Shown one piece after another: positions 45,042 through 52,845 of a stretch of 57,827 nucleotides of DNA; position 1 is the stretch's first letter, and the number at the start of each line of letters is the position of its first letter. The stretch lies in contig NZ_KE992087.1 of NCBI RefSeq assembly GCF_000466425.1, positions 49,721 to 107,547 on the forward strand, read 5' to 3'. The stretch is from Capnocytophaga sp. oral taxon 863 str. F0517 (GTDB lineage Bacteria > Bacteroidota > Bacteroidia > Flavobacteriales > Flavobacteriaceae). The notes beneath the pieces were generated by a model. That model saw only the letters and a program-made list of their open reading frames with translations, had not been told where the DNA came from and did not search any database. A program made the translations under genes and the position numbers.

Positions 45042-46082
45042 ATGAATGCCATTATCAATACTACAGCCTACAGAGAATGGTTAGAAGCTCTTAAAGCAAA
45101 TATTCAACAAAGCCAAATCAAAGCAGCTATACAAGTAAATAGTGAGCTGTTGCACCTTTATTGGCGAATAGGGAAGGATATAGTTCAAAAGCAAGAACAA
45201 ACCCAATGGGGTGATGGTTTTCTGCAAACCCTGAGCCGAGACCTACAAGAAGCCTTTCCTACTATGAAAGGGTTTTCTTATCGGAATTTAAAATATATAA
45301 GGCAGTGGTATCTGTTTTATAATCAAGGAAATATAATTGGGAAACAAGTTGTTTCCCAATTAGAAATGACGCTATTCAATATCCCTTGGGGGCATCATAT
45401 AATGATTATACAGCGTTGTAAGAACATATCAGAAGCCCTTTTCTATGTCAATAAAACCATAGAAAACCACTGGAGTCGCTCGGTGTTAGAACATCAGTTG
45501 GGCTTAAATCTCTATGATAGAGAGGGAAAAGCTATTACAAATTTCAAGCAGCAACTTCCTGCTATACAATCCGATTTGGCACAACAACTCACCAAAGACC
45601 CTTATATATTTGATTTTCTTACCTTAACGAAACCCTATACAGAGAAAGAACTTCAAAATTATTTAGAAGAAAATATGACTAAGTTCCTTTTAGAACTTGG
45701 TAAAGGATTCTGTTTTTATGGCAAACAAGTACATATAGATGTGGGTGGTGATGACTTCTATATTGATTTACTTTTCTATAATGTGCGCCTTCATTGTTAT
45801 GTAGTAGTAGAACTTAAGTCTGTGAAATTCAAGCCAGAACACGTAGGACAACTCAAGTTCTATGTTACCGCTGTAGATAAACAGATGCGTACCGAAATAG
45901 ATAATCCTACTATTGGTCTGCTTATTTGTAAAGATAAGAATGATATAGTGGCTGAATATACACTTTCAGATGTAAATAGTCCTATTGGGATTTCTTCCTA
46001 TCAACTATATGAACAACTATCAGAAGGATATAGGTCTTCTCTCCCCAGCATTGAAGAGATAGAAGAGCAACTCAAAAATTAG
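45042..46082 (+). CDS. YhcG family PD-(D/E)XK nuclease (DUF1016)
   Basis: A 346-residue protein with an N-terminal DUF1016 helical domain (LLHLYWRIGKDIVQKQEQ, GFSYRNLKYIRQWYLFYNQ) and a C-terminal nuclease-type domain with D-x-E-L-K (FYIDLLFYNVRLHCYVVVELK; residues about 230-260) and FKPEHVGQLKFYV. The family is linked to DNA processing and to defence islands, but its role is unsettled. It lies beside a truncated copy on the other strand, which suggests local gene turnover. Confidence 0.88.
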   Translation: MNAIINTTAYREWLEALKANIQQSQIKAAIQVNSELLHLYWRIGKDIVQKQEQTQWGDGFLQTLSRDLQEAFPTMKGFSYRNLKYIRQWYLFYNQGNIIGKQVVSQLEMTLFNIPWGHHIMIIQRCKNISEALFYVNKTIENHWSRSVLEHQLGLNLYDREGKAITNFKQQLPAIQSDLAQQLTKDPYIFDFLTLTKPYTEKELQNYLEENMTKFLLELGKGFCFYGKQVHIDVGGDDFYIDLLFYNVRLHCYVVVELKSVKFKPEHVGQLKFYVTAVDKQMRTEIDNPTIGLLICKDKNDIVAEYTLSDVNSPIGISSYQLYEQLSEGYRSSLPSIEEIEEQLKN

Positions 46083-46093
46083 CAAATTATCAC

Positions 46094-46101
46094 TATCTTT
46101 G
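46094..46101 (+). promoter_or_regulatory. -7 box before the DUF302 gene
   Basis: TATCTTTG lies 79 nt before the DUF302 start and is preceded by AAATTATCAC, like the boxes at 44742 and 45002. Confidence 0.5.
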
Positions 46102-46180
46102 CACCCTAAAACCAAGAAACATTTATCAATAAAAAAAGCCATTTCTATGCTTACCATTCAGCTCAATAAATAAAAACGAC

Positions 46181-46645
46181 ATGAAACACTTCATTACATT
46201 CCTACTATTCCCGTTCTTAGCAGCCGCACATCCTATTATTAGCTGTACTGATGTGATAAAACCTTATGCTGATTTTGAGAGTCCATTGGCTTTTGAAGAG
46301 ACTGTAGCGGCACTTCAGAAAACACTGAACAGCAAAGGCATTACCATTTTTGCTACTATCGAACACCACAAGGCAGCCGAGGCAGTAGGCGAAAATATGC
46401 ACCCCGCGACTGTACTTATAGTGGGCAACCCCAAAGTAGGGACTGCCCTAATGCAGGAAAACCTTAGCTTTGCTATTGAACTCCCTTTGAAAATCCTCAT
46501 CTACAAGGAGGAAAAAATTGTACGCATACGCTACGAGAAAATTGCTGCTATCGCCGAAAAATACCATATCAAGCAAAACTTCAGCACAGCGGAAAAGATA
46601 GATGCCGTAATGTTGCAACTCATAAAATCGTCAATTGGAAAATAG
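46181..46645 (+). CDS. DUF302 domain protein, exported
   Basis: A 154-residue protein with a signal peptide (cleavage near LAAAHP). It carries the DUF302 fold: FEETVAALQKTLNSKGITIFATIEHHKAAE, then ATVLIVGNPKVGTALM and ELPLKILIYKEE. Family function is unknown; copies occur near metal and stress genes. A complete terminator follows 30 bp after the stop. Confidence 0.88.
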   Translation: MKHFITFLLFPFLAAAHPIISCTDVIKPYADFESPLAFEETVAALQKTLNSKGITIFATIEHHKAAEAVGENMHPATVLIVGNPKVGTALMQENLSFAIELPLKILIYKEEKIVRIRYEKIAAIAEKYHIKQNFSTAEKIDAVMLQLIKSSIGK

Positions 46646-46675
46646 GAAATTAAGTCGTAGTACGATAGGTAATAA

Positions 46676-46723
46676 AACTCCCCATGATGCAAACAGCCTT
46701 TATGGCTCGCATCACGGGGAGTT
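46676..46723. terminator. Terminator between DUF302 and CPBP genes
   Basis: AACTCCCC (46676-46683) pairs with GGGGAGTT (46716-46723), continued by ATGATGC/GCATCAC-type pairing and an AGCC/GGCT top. It lies between two convergent genes. Confidence 0.75.
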
Positions 46724-46724
46724 G

Positions 46725-47573
46725 TCATTCGTAACTTGTCATTCGTAATTTCCTCAGCCATAGACCTACGCCGAGATACAGCAGACAAGGGATAATCCCC
46801 GAAACGGGCGAAATGAGTATCTCTCTACCTGTTTCAATGAGAATATGCTTATCGTATATCAAACTGTTGATGGTCGTATCCTCAATAGCGTGCATCCACA
46901 CCCCAGGCCATATCGACTTGGTAAGGCGGAAAAGTTCTGTGTACATTACCGTCCACGAGGTGCAGCACACCAGTGCCATGAGGCAAAAAGTAACCTTATC
47001 ATAAGGGAATATAGCAAATAGCTGTTCTGGTTTTACAAAATAAAAGAAGTAAGGCCAATGCCACGAGCACCACACTGCCCCTACGATGAGATAAAGCCAC
47101 ACATCTTTAATCTTCAAACTGAGCAAACGAGCCGTAAGATACCCCCGCCACGCCGATTCTTCAAAGAAATTCTTTACAAATTCGGCTACTACAAAAATAC
47201 CAAAGCCCGCAAAATAGTCCGTCCAACGGATTTGTACATCTATCCAGCCTAACAGCTCCCCTATAAGCAGGGTAACGGCAATCACCGCAGGGTAAATAAG
47301 GGTTGCCACCCCATACCATCGCAGGTTTTTCTTGATAAGCGGACGCAACCCTGCATCGCGCCAACCATCACCCATAAAAGCGCGCAACAAGAGCCAAGTA
47401 AGCAGAGGGGCAATTATAAAAATACCCATTCCACTAGTACCATTGCTAGCTTCGCCAAAATCACCTATCGTTTCGCCGGTAAGAGCATCTACCCATACGC
47501 CTACCCAGCCACAACTGAGGGCTACGAAAATAAAAACACATAAATTCCTAATGGTTCGTGATTTATTCTTCAT
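46725..47573 (-). CDS. CPBP family intramembrane protease (CAAX/Abi type)
   Basis: A 282-residue, multi-pass membrane protein. Glutamates E138-E139 and R143 in FFEESAWRGYL form the first motif (EExxxR). H172 in CSWHWPYFF and H228 in MHAIEDTTIN are the other site residues. The family processes prenylated or other membrane proteins and includes bacteriocin immunity proteins; the target here is unknown. It stands alone on the minus strand. Confidence 0.88.
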   Translation of the reverse strand: MKNKSRTIRNLCVFIFVALSCGWVGVWVDALTGETIGDFGEASNGTSGMGIFIIAPLLTWLLLRAFMGDGWRDAGLRPLIKKNLRWYGVATLIYPAVIAVTLLIGELLGWIDVQIRWTDYFAGFGIFVVAEFVKNFFEESAWRGYLTARLLSLKIKDVWLYLIVGAVWCSWHWPYFFYFVKPEQLFAIFPYDKVTFCLMALVCCTSWTVMYTELFRLTKSIWPGVWMHAIEDTTINSLIYDKHILIETGREILISPVSGIIPCLLYLGVGLWLRKLRMTSYE

Positions 47574-47591
47574 CTTTTAAAAATTTTTGAT

Positions 47592-47599
47592 TATCTTTG
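47592..47599 (+). promoter_or_regulatory. -7 box of the LuxR-type regulator
   Basis: TATCTTTG at 47592-47599, 59 nt before the ATG at 47659. No clear TTTG at -33. Confidence 0.5.
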
Positions 47600-47658
47600 G
47601 GGCAAAATTACGGCGGTGCGCATCACTACACAATACTGAATAATAACCATTTTTAAAG

Positions 47659-48315
47659 ATGACAACCGATAAAAGCATAGAGGAAATAGCACAAGAATAC
47701 ATCACCCACTTAAAAATCTTAGAACAAGCAGGGAGTTTTGCGGTGTTTCTGTTAGATAGATTTGGACATTACTATTATGTAACCGAATATGTAACCGAAT
47801 ATATTCAAGCATCTGATGAGCTCAATATTGAAAAATTGGTGCATCCCGATGATTTAGAAGTGGTAAGACGAATTGATAAAAAAGTATGGGAGTTTTTGGA
47901 CACGCTCCCCGAGGAAGAAAAGCTAACTTACAAATATATCTATGAAATGAGAGTCTTGGATAGAGGAAAGTATGTACGAATGATTTACCAAATGCGTATA
48001 TTGGCATTCAAAGACGATAATTTTCTTGGAATGGGCATCATAGACCTCGCTCCTGAACAATCAGCAAACACTTCTGTCCGTTTTCAAATAAAAAACTGCC
48101 TTACCGATGAAGTGGTACCTTTCGCTATCGAAAGTGCTACCGATACCCTGCTCACCCCACGCGAAAGAGAGGTACTCGCCCTAGCCAAACAAGGAATGTT
48201 CAGCAAAGAAATCTCCGAAAAACTCAACATCAGCATACATACCGTAAACCGCCACCGCCAAAATATCCTCGAAAAACTACAAGTAGATAATATAATTGAA
48301 GCCATAAGGTCGTAA
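47659..48315 (+). CDS. LuxR family regulator with N-terminal PAS-like domain
   Basis: A 218-residue protein. Residues about 20-140 resemble a PAS sensor (FAVFLLDRFGHYYYVTEYV, LVHPDDLEVVRRI, FLGMGIIDLAP). Residues 158-213 form the GerE DNA-binding domain (LTPREREVLALAKQGMFSKE, ISIHTVNRHRQNILEKLQV). There is no receiver domain, so the signal is probably sensed directly. The target genes are unknown. It is followed by a strong terminator. Confidence 0.88.
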   Translation: MTTDKSIEEIAQEYITHLKILEQAGSFAVFLLDRFGHYYYVTEYVTEYIQASDELNIEKLVHPDDLEVVRRIDKKVWEFLDTLPEEEKLTYKYIYEMRVLDRGKYVRMIYQMRILAFKDDNFLGMGIIDLAPEQSANTSVRFQIKNCLTDEVVPFAIESATDTLLTPREREVLALAKQGMFSKEISEKLNISIHTVNRHRQNILEKLQVDNIIEAIRS

Positions 48316-48344
48316 CACAAATCGTAACACGACACGCAATAAGT

Positions 48345-48380
48345 AAAAATCCCTGTGTGGCATACCACACAAGGATTTTT
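48345..48380. terminator. Terminator between the luxR and araC-type genes
   Basis: AAAAATCC and TGTGTGG (48345-48360) pair with CCACACA and GGATTTTT (48365-48380) around a CATA loop; A and T runs flank both sides, so it can work in both directions. Confidence 0.85.
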
Positions 48381-48383
48381 TTA

Positions 48384-49193
48384 TTACTGATAAAATTCAC
48401 TCGGACTTACCCCTAAATGCTGTTGTACAAAGCGAGAGAAATAGGCAGAAGACGAAAAGCCAAAAAGGGCAGTAAGCTCGGTGATAGAGTGTGTTTTCTG
48501 TTGCAATAGTTTACGTATATGTATGGTAGTAAAGCGGTTTATCCAGAAGAGGGCATTGCGCCCACTCACCTGCTTGCATACTTCCGATAGGTGCTTGGGC
48601 GACACAAACAGCTTATCGGCATAATAGCCCACTTCTCGGTGTTGCACGTATTCTTCTTGTTCTAACAATGCCATAAAACGCACCATAAGATCGTTATCCT
48701 GAAAGGTTATTTTCTGCTTCCCAAACAGCGAGGTATGAATATCAAAATAATCTAAAATAAGCATTTGCACCGCACTGTGTAACACTTCCTCTTGAAAAGC
48801 GTGAGTGGTATCGGTCAGTCGGTGTTTTATTTGCTGAAAATCGTATTGCAGTTGGGCAAACTGCTTTTCGGTGAGGGGCATAATAGGATTAGCAAACAGT
48901 GCCAACGCCCCTCGTATGCCATAATTGCTACGCGGGGTACAATATTCAGTATATTTAGGGGTGAGGTAGATACAAGTAGCTCGCAAGTAAGGTGAAGGCA
49001 CTACTGCCTCTATAAACTGCTGATAAGGAATAATCATTGTTTGCTCTGCTTCAAGCACAAAATTCTCTCCGTTGTACTCAAAAGTATACCTGCCCGCCTG
49101 GCACAGCACGTGGGCTATACAATGCCGTAACTCCTCTCCACCCAAGCGGTGAAGATTGTCTTCAATAATGATATTTCCATTATTTTCACTCAT
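48384..49193 (-). CDS. AraC family transcriptional regulator
   Basis: A 269-residue regulator when started at the ATG at 49193. The C-terminal 100 residues form the AraC DNA-binding domain (YYADKLFVSPKHLSEVCKQV, then HSITELTALFGFSSSAYFSR, FVQQHLGVSPSEFYQ). The N-terminal part is a cupin-like effector domain. The frame stays open for 31 further codons, but a -7 box, TATCTTTG at 49201-49208 on this strand, lies only 7 nt before the chosen start, so the longer form cannot be made from it. It is divergent from the hydrolase cluster and shares a 31-bp site with it. Confidence 0.88.
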   Translation of the reverse strand: MSENNGNIIIEDNLHRLGGEELRHCIAHVLCQAGRYTFEYNGENFVLEAEQTMIIPYQQFIEAVVPSPYLRATCIYLTPKYTEYCTPRSNYGIRGALALFANPIMPLTEKQFAQLQYDFQQIKHRLTDTTHAFQEEVLHSAVQMLILDYFDIHTSLFGKQKITFQDNDLMVRFMALLEQEEYVQHREVGYYADKLFVSPKHLSEVCKQVSGRNALFWINRFTTIHIRKLLQQKTHSITELTALFGFSSSAYFSRFVQQHLGVSPSEFYQ

Positions 49194-49200
49194 AGTGCGG

Positions 49201-49273
49201 CAAAGATAAGAAAAAAATGTAAAAACTACCGACTTTTGTGTAACAATCTGTTCAAAATACCGCCCTACCTTTG
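49201..49273. promoter_or_regulatory. Divergent promoter with candidate AraC operator, copy 1
   Basis: A 31-bp sequence at 49218-49248 (TGTAAAAACTACCGAC, then TTTTGTGTAACAATC) recurs unchanged at 51134-51164. It lies 9 nt from the araC -7 box (49201-49208, minus) and 17 nt from the esterase -7 box TACCTTTG (49266-49273, plus). The esterase promoter has no TTTG at the usual -33 place, as expected if an activator is needed. Confidence 0.8.
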
Positions 49274-49296
49274 CCTCGTCAAACAATAAAAATTAA

Positions 49297-50169
49297 ATGA
49301 ATATGAATTTACCTATCCTTATCTTGATGAGTATTACACTTTTTTCTTGCTCTAAAACAGAAGGTACCCCCACTGTTACCAATACCCCCGAATCTATACA
49401 AACTAACAGTAATGGAAGCACTGTGCTACACGATCAAGTAATAAAAAGCAAAATAGTAGGCAGAGATATGTATTACACGGTTTATCTACCAGCTGGTTAC
49501 AGCAATGAGAAAACATACCCTGTACTATACCTATTGCACGGCTATGGTGGCAACCAAAACGATTGGTTTGTGTACGATAAACTCCAAGAACAAGCCGATA
49601 AGGCTATTGCCGATGGCATTATGCCCGAAGCAGTTATCATCACCCCCGATGGCAATACGTGGATGTATTTAGACAATGTAGCAGGACGCTCTATTCGCTA
49701 CGAAAGCTACTTTTTTCAAGAGTTTCTTCCACAAGTAGAAAAACGTTTTCATATCAAAGGGGAACGCCAAAGCCGAATGATAGGAGGCTTCTCGATGGGA
49801 GGCTATGGAGCCCTATATTATGGCATTACCCATCGTGATATGTTTAGCTATATCTATGCAATGAGTGCTGTTATCGAAGGCTATGGTGTACGCAATATTT
49901 ATGAGGTGATACAGCAATATCCACAAAACGAATTGCCTCCTGTCACCCTTGAATTGGGTACATGTGACTTCTTTACCCGTGAAAACCAACGCCTCCATCA
50001 GCAACTCACTGCTGCAAATTACCCTCACGATTATATCTTACGTGAAGGTGGACACGATTGGGAATTCTGGAGTGCTTGCACTCCTAAAATACTTAAAAAA
50101 TTTGGAGAAACTATAAAAAATAAGCCTTATGAAAAATCTCATATCACCACTAATTCTCTTAACTCTTAG
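49297..50169 (+). CDS. Esterase D-type lipoprotein hydrolase
   Basis: A 290-residue alpha/beta hydrolase of the Esterase D/feruloyl esterase group. It begins with a lipobox (SITLFSC, Cys18). The nucleophile motif is GGFSMGGYGA; the acid is likely in ELGTCDFF and the histidine in EGGHDWEFW. It would cleave esters outside the cytoplasm. It starts 24 nt after the -7 box. The next gene starts 41 bp before its end, so the two are coupled. Confidence 0.88.
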   Translation: MNMNLPILILMSITLFSCSKTEGTPTVTNTPESIQTNSNGSTVLHDQVIKSKIVGRDMYYTVYLPAGYSNEKTYPVLYLLHGYGGNQNDWFVYDKLQEQADKAIADGIMPEAVIITPDGNTWMYLDNVAGRSIRYESYFFQEFLPQVEKRFHIKGERQSRMIGGFSMGGYGALYYGITHRDMFSYIYAMSAVIEGYGVRNIYEVIQQYPQNELPPVTLELGTCDFFTRENQRLHQQLTAANYPHDYILREGGHDWEFWSACTPKILKKFGETIKNKPYEKSHITTNSLNS

Positions 50170-51118
50170 CTTTACAAGCTGTGCTCAAAATAAAGACCTT
50201 ATGCCTAACAATCCTCAACCTTCGACAACTACAACCGAACACCTTACAGTTGCACATACCGTACAAGACCTCATCTATCATAAAGCCTTTACAGGCTATG
50301 GCGAACTGCTTTTGCCCTTTGATGAGAATAGCAACTACTACACCCTACCGCTTTCACAAATAGCCCGTACTATGCCCTACCACAGCAATGTGCACCCCAA
50401 TGTAGTACTCAACGCTGTAAACCATCTTATTGATGAAGTAGATAAAGGGCAAACTATCTTCTATAACATTTATACTGACAATGAGAAAAAACAAGATCCT
50501 CGCAAGCAAAACACAGGACTCTTCTTTTTTCGCGGCAAACAAGGGGCTCCGTTTGCTATAATATGCCCTGGAGGTGGTTTCTCGTACATAGGTTCTTTGC
50601 ACGAAGGCTTTCCTCTGGCTAAACGCATTAGCGAACTGGGTTACAATGCCTTTGTGATACGCTACCGCATTGGCAGTGAGCAGTACGCCACCGAAGATTT
50701 AGCCCAAGCTATCGCTTATGTACTGCAAAATTCTAAAACGTTAGGCGTCTCAACAGAAGATTATTCTCTTTGGGGAGGCTCGGCAGGCGCACGTATGGTG
50801 GGCAATATTGCCTACTATGGAGTTAAGAAATTTACTAACGCCCACTTACCCCAACCTGCTACTGCTGTGATTATCTATACAGGACAAAGTCTTTACAGCA
50901 AAGATTTTCCACCTACTTTTCTCGCAGTAGCTTCTAATGATGGCATTGCCTCTGCCGATGGTATGCAACATCGCGCCGAGAACCTCAAACGTGTAGGTGT
51001 ACCCGTAGCCTTTCATCGCTACCAAACTGCTTCGCACGGATTTGGTTTAGGCAATGGCACCGATGCTGAAGGTTGGTTAGATTTGGCTGTAGCGTTCTGG
51101 CAACAATACATAAAATAA
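50129..51118 (+). CDS. Alpha/beta hydrolase lipoprotein, BD-FAE/xylan esterase-like
   Basis: A 329-residue lipoprotein (lipobox LSFTSC, Cys18). Oxyanion loop CPGGGFSYIG, nucleophile GGSAGARM and C-terminal SHGFGLG are in place. The large helical N-terminal part is not matched to a family I can name. It overlaps the preceding hydrolase by 41 bp and is the second gene of the operon that starts at 49297. Confidence 0.85.
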   Translation: MKNLISPLILLTLSFTSCAQNKDLMPNNPQPSTTTTEHLTVAHTVQDLIYHKAFTGYGELLLPFDENSNYYTLPLSQIARTMPYHSNVHPNVVLNAVNHLIDEVDKGQTIFYNIYTDNEKKQDPRKQNTGLFFFRGKQGAPFAIICPGGGFSYIGSLHEGFPLAKRISELGYNAFVIRYRIGSEQYATEDLAQAIAYVLQNSKTLGVSTEDYSLWGGSAGARMVGNIAYYGVKKFTNAHLPQPATAVIIYTGQSLYSKDFPPTFLAVASNDGIASADGMQHRAENLKRVGVPVAFHRYQTASHGFGLGNGTDAEGWLDLAVAFWQQYIK

Positions 51119-51133
51119 GAACTTAGAAAAATT

Positions 51134-51189
51134 TGTAAAAACTACCGACTTTTGTGTAACAATCCTTTGGAAAAAGCATCGTATCTTTG
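51134..51189 (+). promoter_or_regulatory. Promoter with candidate AraC operator, copy 2
   Basis: The 31-bp sequence of 49218-49248 is repeated exactly at 51134-51164. The -7 box TATCTTTG (51182-51189) follows after 17 nt, the same distance as at the first copy. The two promoters thus appear to be under the same regulator. Confidence 0.8.
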
Positions 51190-51231
51190 CCTTGTAATTA
51201 GTTAATGAACAAATAATAAAAACATATAGAA

Positions 51232-52206
51232 ATGAAAAAGATAATAACCCTTTTAACTCTTAATACTATTATGAACCTATCTGCACAACAAATGCACCCC
51301 GTGCAATATACCCGCAATGATGGTATTAGCATTGCCGCTAATGTCTATACTCCTGCTGGGTACGATAACACCAAAAAATACCCTGCTATAGTGGTAGCCC
51401 ACCCTAACGGTGGCGTAAAAGAACAAGTCGCTGGTTTATATGCCGAGCTTTTGGCAAAGCAAGGTTATATTGTGATAGCGCCCGATGCTGCTTATCAAGG
51501 AGCCAGTGGAGGTACCCCTCGTAATGTAGATACCCCTTCCAGCCGTACTGCCGACCTTCACGCTGCTGCCGATTTTATTAGCACCTATGCAGGGGTAGAT
51601 GCCAATCGTATCGGGATACTCGGTATCTGTGGCGGAGGAGGATATACACTCAATGCAGCAAAAACCGATAAGCGATTTAAAGCTGTAGCAACATTAAGTA
51701 TGTTCAACACAGGATTGGTGCGCCGTAATGGTTTTAAAAACTCGCAAGTAGCTACTATCCAACAACGACTTAAAGAGGCTTCTGAAGCCCGCGAAGAAGA
51801 AGCTCGTGGTGGTCAGGTGCGTTATGTGGGCAATATGCCTAAAATGAGCAAAGAAGAGGTTGCTAAAATGCCTTTTGAACTCTATCGCGAAGGTTATGAA
51901 TATTATCTCGAAACCCACGCCCACCCAAACAGCACCTTCCGTTACACCCAAAGCAGTCTTCTGGACTTGATGCGCTTTGATGCTACCGACCAAATAGAGC
52001 TTATCAACCAACCGCTCTTAATGCTTGCCGGTAGTAAAGCCGACACTCGTGATATGACCGAAGATGCCTTTGCTAAAGCCGTCAATGCACAAGCTAAAGA
52101 ACTCTATCTGCTTGAAGGAGCCACCCATATCCAAACCTATTGGAAAGAACCCTACGTAACCCAAGCAGTAAAGAAACTCACAGAGTTTTTTAAAAAGAAT
52201 TTGTAA
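51232..52206 (+). CDS. Alpha/beta hydrolase, dienelactone-hydrolase-like, cysteine nucleophile
   Basis: A 324-residue exported hydrolase with a signal peptide (cleavage near LSAQQ). The nucleophile elbow reads GICGGGGY, G-x-C-x-G, with cysteine instead of serine as in dienelactone hydrolases. The acid is near LMLAGSKADTRD and the histidine in GATHIQTYW. It is related to the gene at 52846 (GICGSGVY). It is first after the second operator copy. Confidence 0.85.
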   Translation: MKKIITLLTLNTIMNLSAQQMHPVQYTRNDGISIAANVYTPAGYDNTKKYPAIVVAHPNGGVKEQVAGLYAELLAKQGYIVIAPDAAYQGASGGTPRNVDTPSSRTADLHAAADFISTYAGVDANRIGILGICGGGGYTLNAAKTDKRFKAVATLSMFNTGLVRRNGFKNSQVATIQQRLKEASEAREEEARGGQVRYVGNMPKMSKEEVAKMPFELYREGYEYYLETHAHPNSTFRYTQSSLLDLMRFDATDQIELINQPLLMLAGSKADTRDMTEDAFAKAVNAQAKELYLLEGATHIQTYWKEPYVTQAVKKLTEFFKKNL

Positions 52207-52246
52207 TAAATAATTAATCAGTCGTCAAGAATACTGACGAAAAAAG

Positions 52247-52804
52247 ATGAATAAAAGCAAATTATTAACACTTGCACTTGCTTTTTTTACTTTAATAGGA
52301 ACGGCAAGTTGCCAAAACAAAGACAAAGAAATAAACAACAAGAAGAATACCCAAAAGATTCTTTTTATCAACGGAAGCCCAAACCCTAACGGCAATACGG
52401 CTCAGTTAGCACAAACATTACTCAAAGGAAAAACATACGAAACACTTAATCTAGTGGAGTATAGAGTCAATCATTACGGACAGACTCTCTCGGGCGACCA
52501 ATTCGATGAAGTATTGACGAAAATTAGAAATGCCGATATCATTGTGCTTGGGTCTCCTGTATATTGGCACAATATAAGTAGCATCGTACGCACCTTGTTA
52601 GAGCGTTTTTACGGGACTATTGCCCCAAATTCGTTTGCTCCTTCTAAACTCTTTTTTTTATATCAAGGTTTAAGTCCTTCCGAGTTTATGATTAATGACG
52701 GAGAATACACTATAAAACGTTTTTGTGAAATGTATGGTTTTAGCTATGAAGGAATGGCTAACAATCAATCACAAGCACAAAAACTCTCCGAAAAACTGAA
52801 ATAA
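52247..52804 (+). CDS. NAD(P)H-dependent flavodoxin-like oxidoreductase, lipoprotein
   Basis: A 185-residue protein. The N-terminus has a lipobox (GTASC). FINGSPNPNGNTAQLAQ is the flavin phosphate loop and LGSPVYWHNISSIVRTLLER the next flavodoxin element. It would reduce quinones or other substrates using FMN. A lipoprotein form is uncommon for such enzymes, which are usually cytoplasmic. It lies between two hydrolase genes of the same operon. Confidence 0.82.
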   Translation: MNKSKLLTLALAFFTLIGTASCQNKDKEINNKKNTQKILFINGSPNPNGNTAQLAQTLLKGKTYETLNLVEYRVNHYGQTLSGDQFDEVLTKIRNADIIVLGSPVYWHNISSIVRTLLERFYGTIAPNSFAPSKLFFLYQGLSPSEFMINDGEYTIKRFCEMYGFSYEGMANNQSQAQKLSEKLK

Positions 52805-52817
52805 TTAAAAGTATTTC

Positions 52818-52825
52818 TATATTTG
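52818..52825 (+). promoter_or_regulatory. Internal -7 box
   Basis: TATATTTG, 20 nt before the ATG of the next hydrolase gene. No 31-bp operator is present here, so it may give separate, regulator-independent expression of the last four genes. Confidence 0.45.
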
Positions 52826-52845
52826 TCATCAAAAAAAATACAATT

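Noticed and set aside
46147-46173. Eight-codon frame ATGCTTACC... before the DUF302 gene as a leader peptide
   Set aside because: Too short to support; no attenuator structure is visible beside it.
49194-49286. Longer AraC protein starting at 49286
   Set aside because: The extension contains the araC -7 box and the shared 31-bp site, and its sequence is unlike the family N-terminus.
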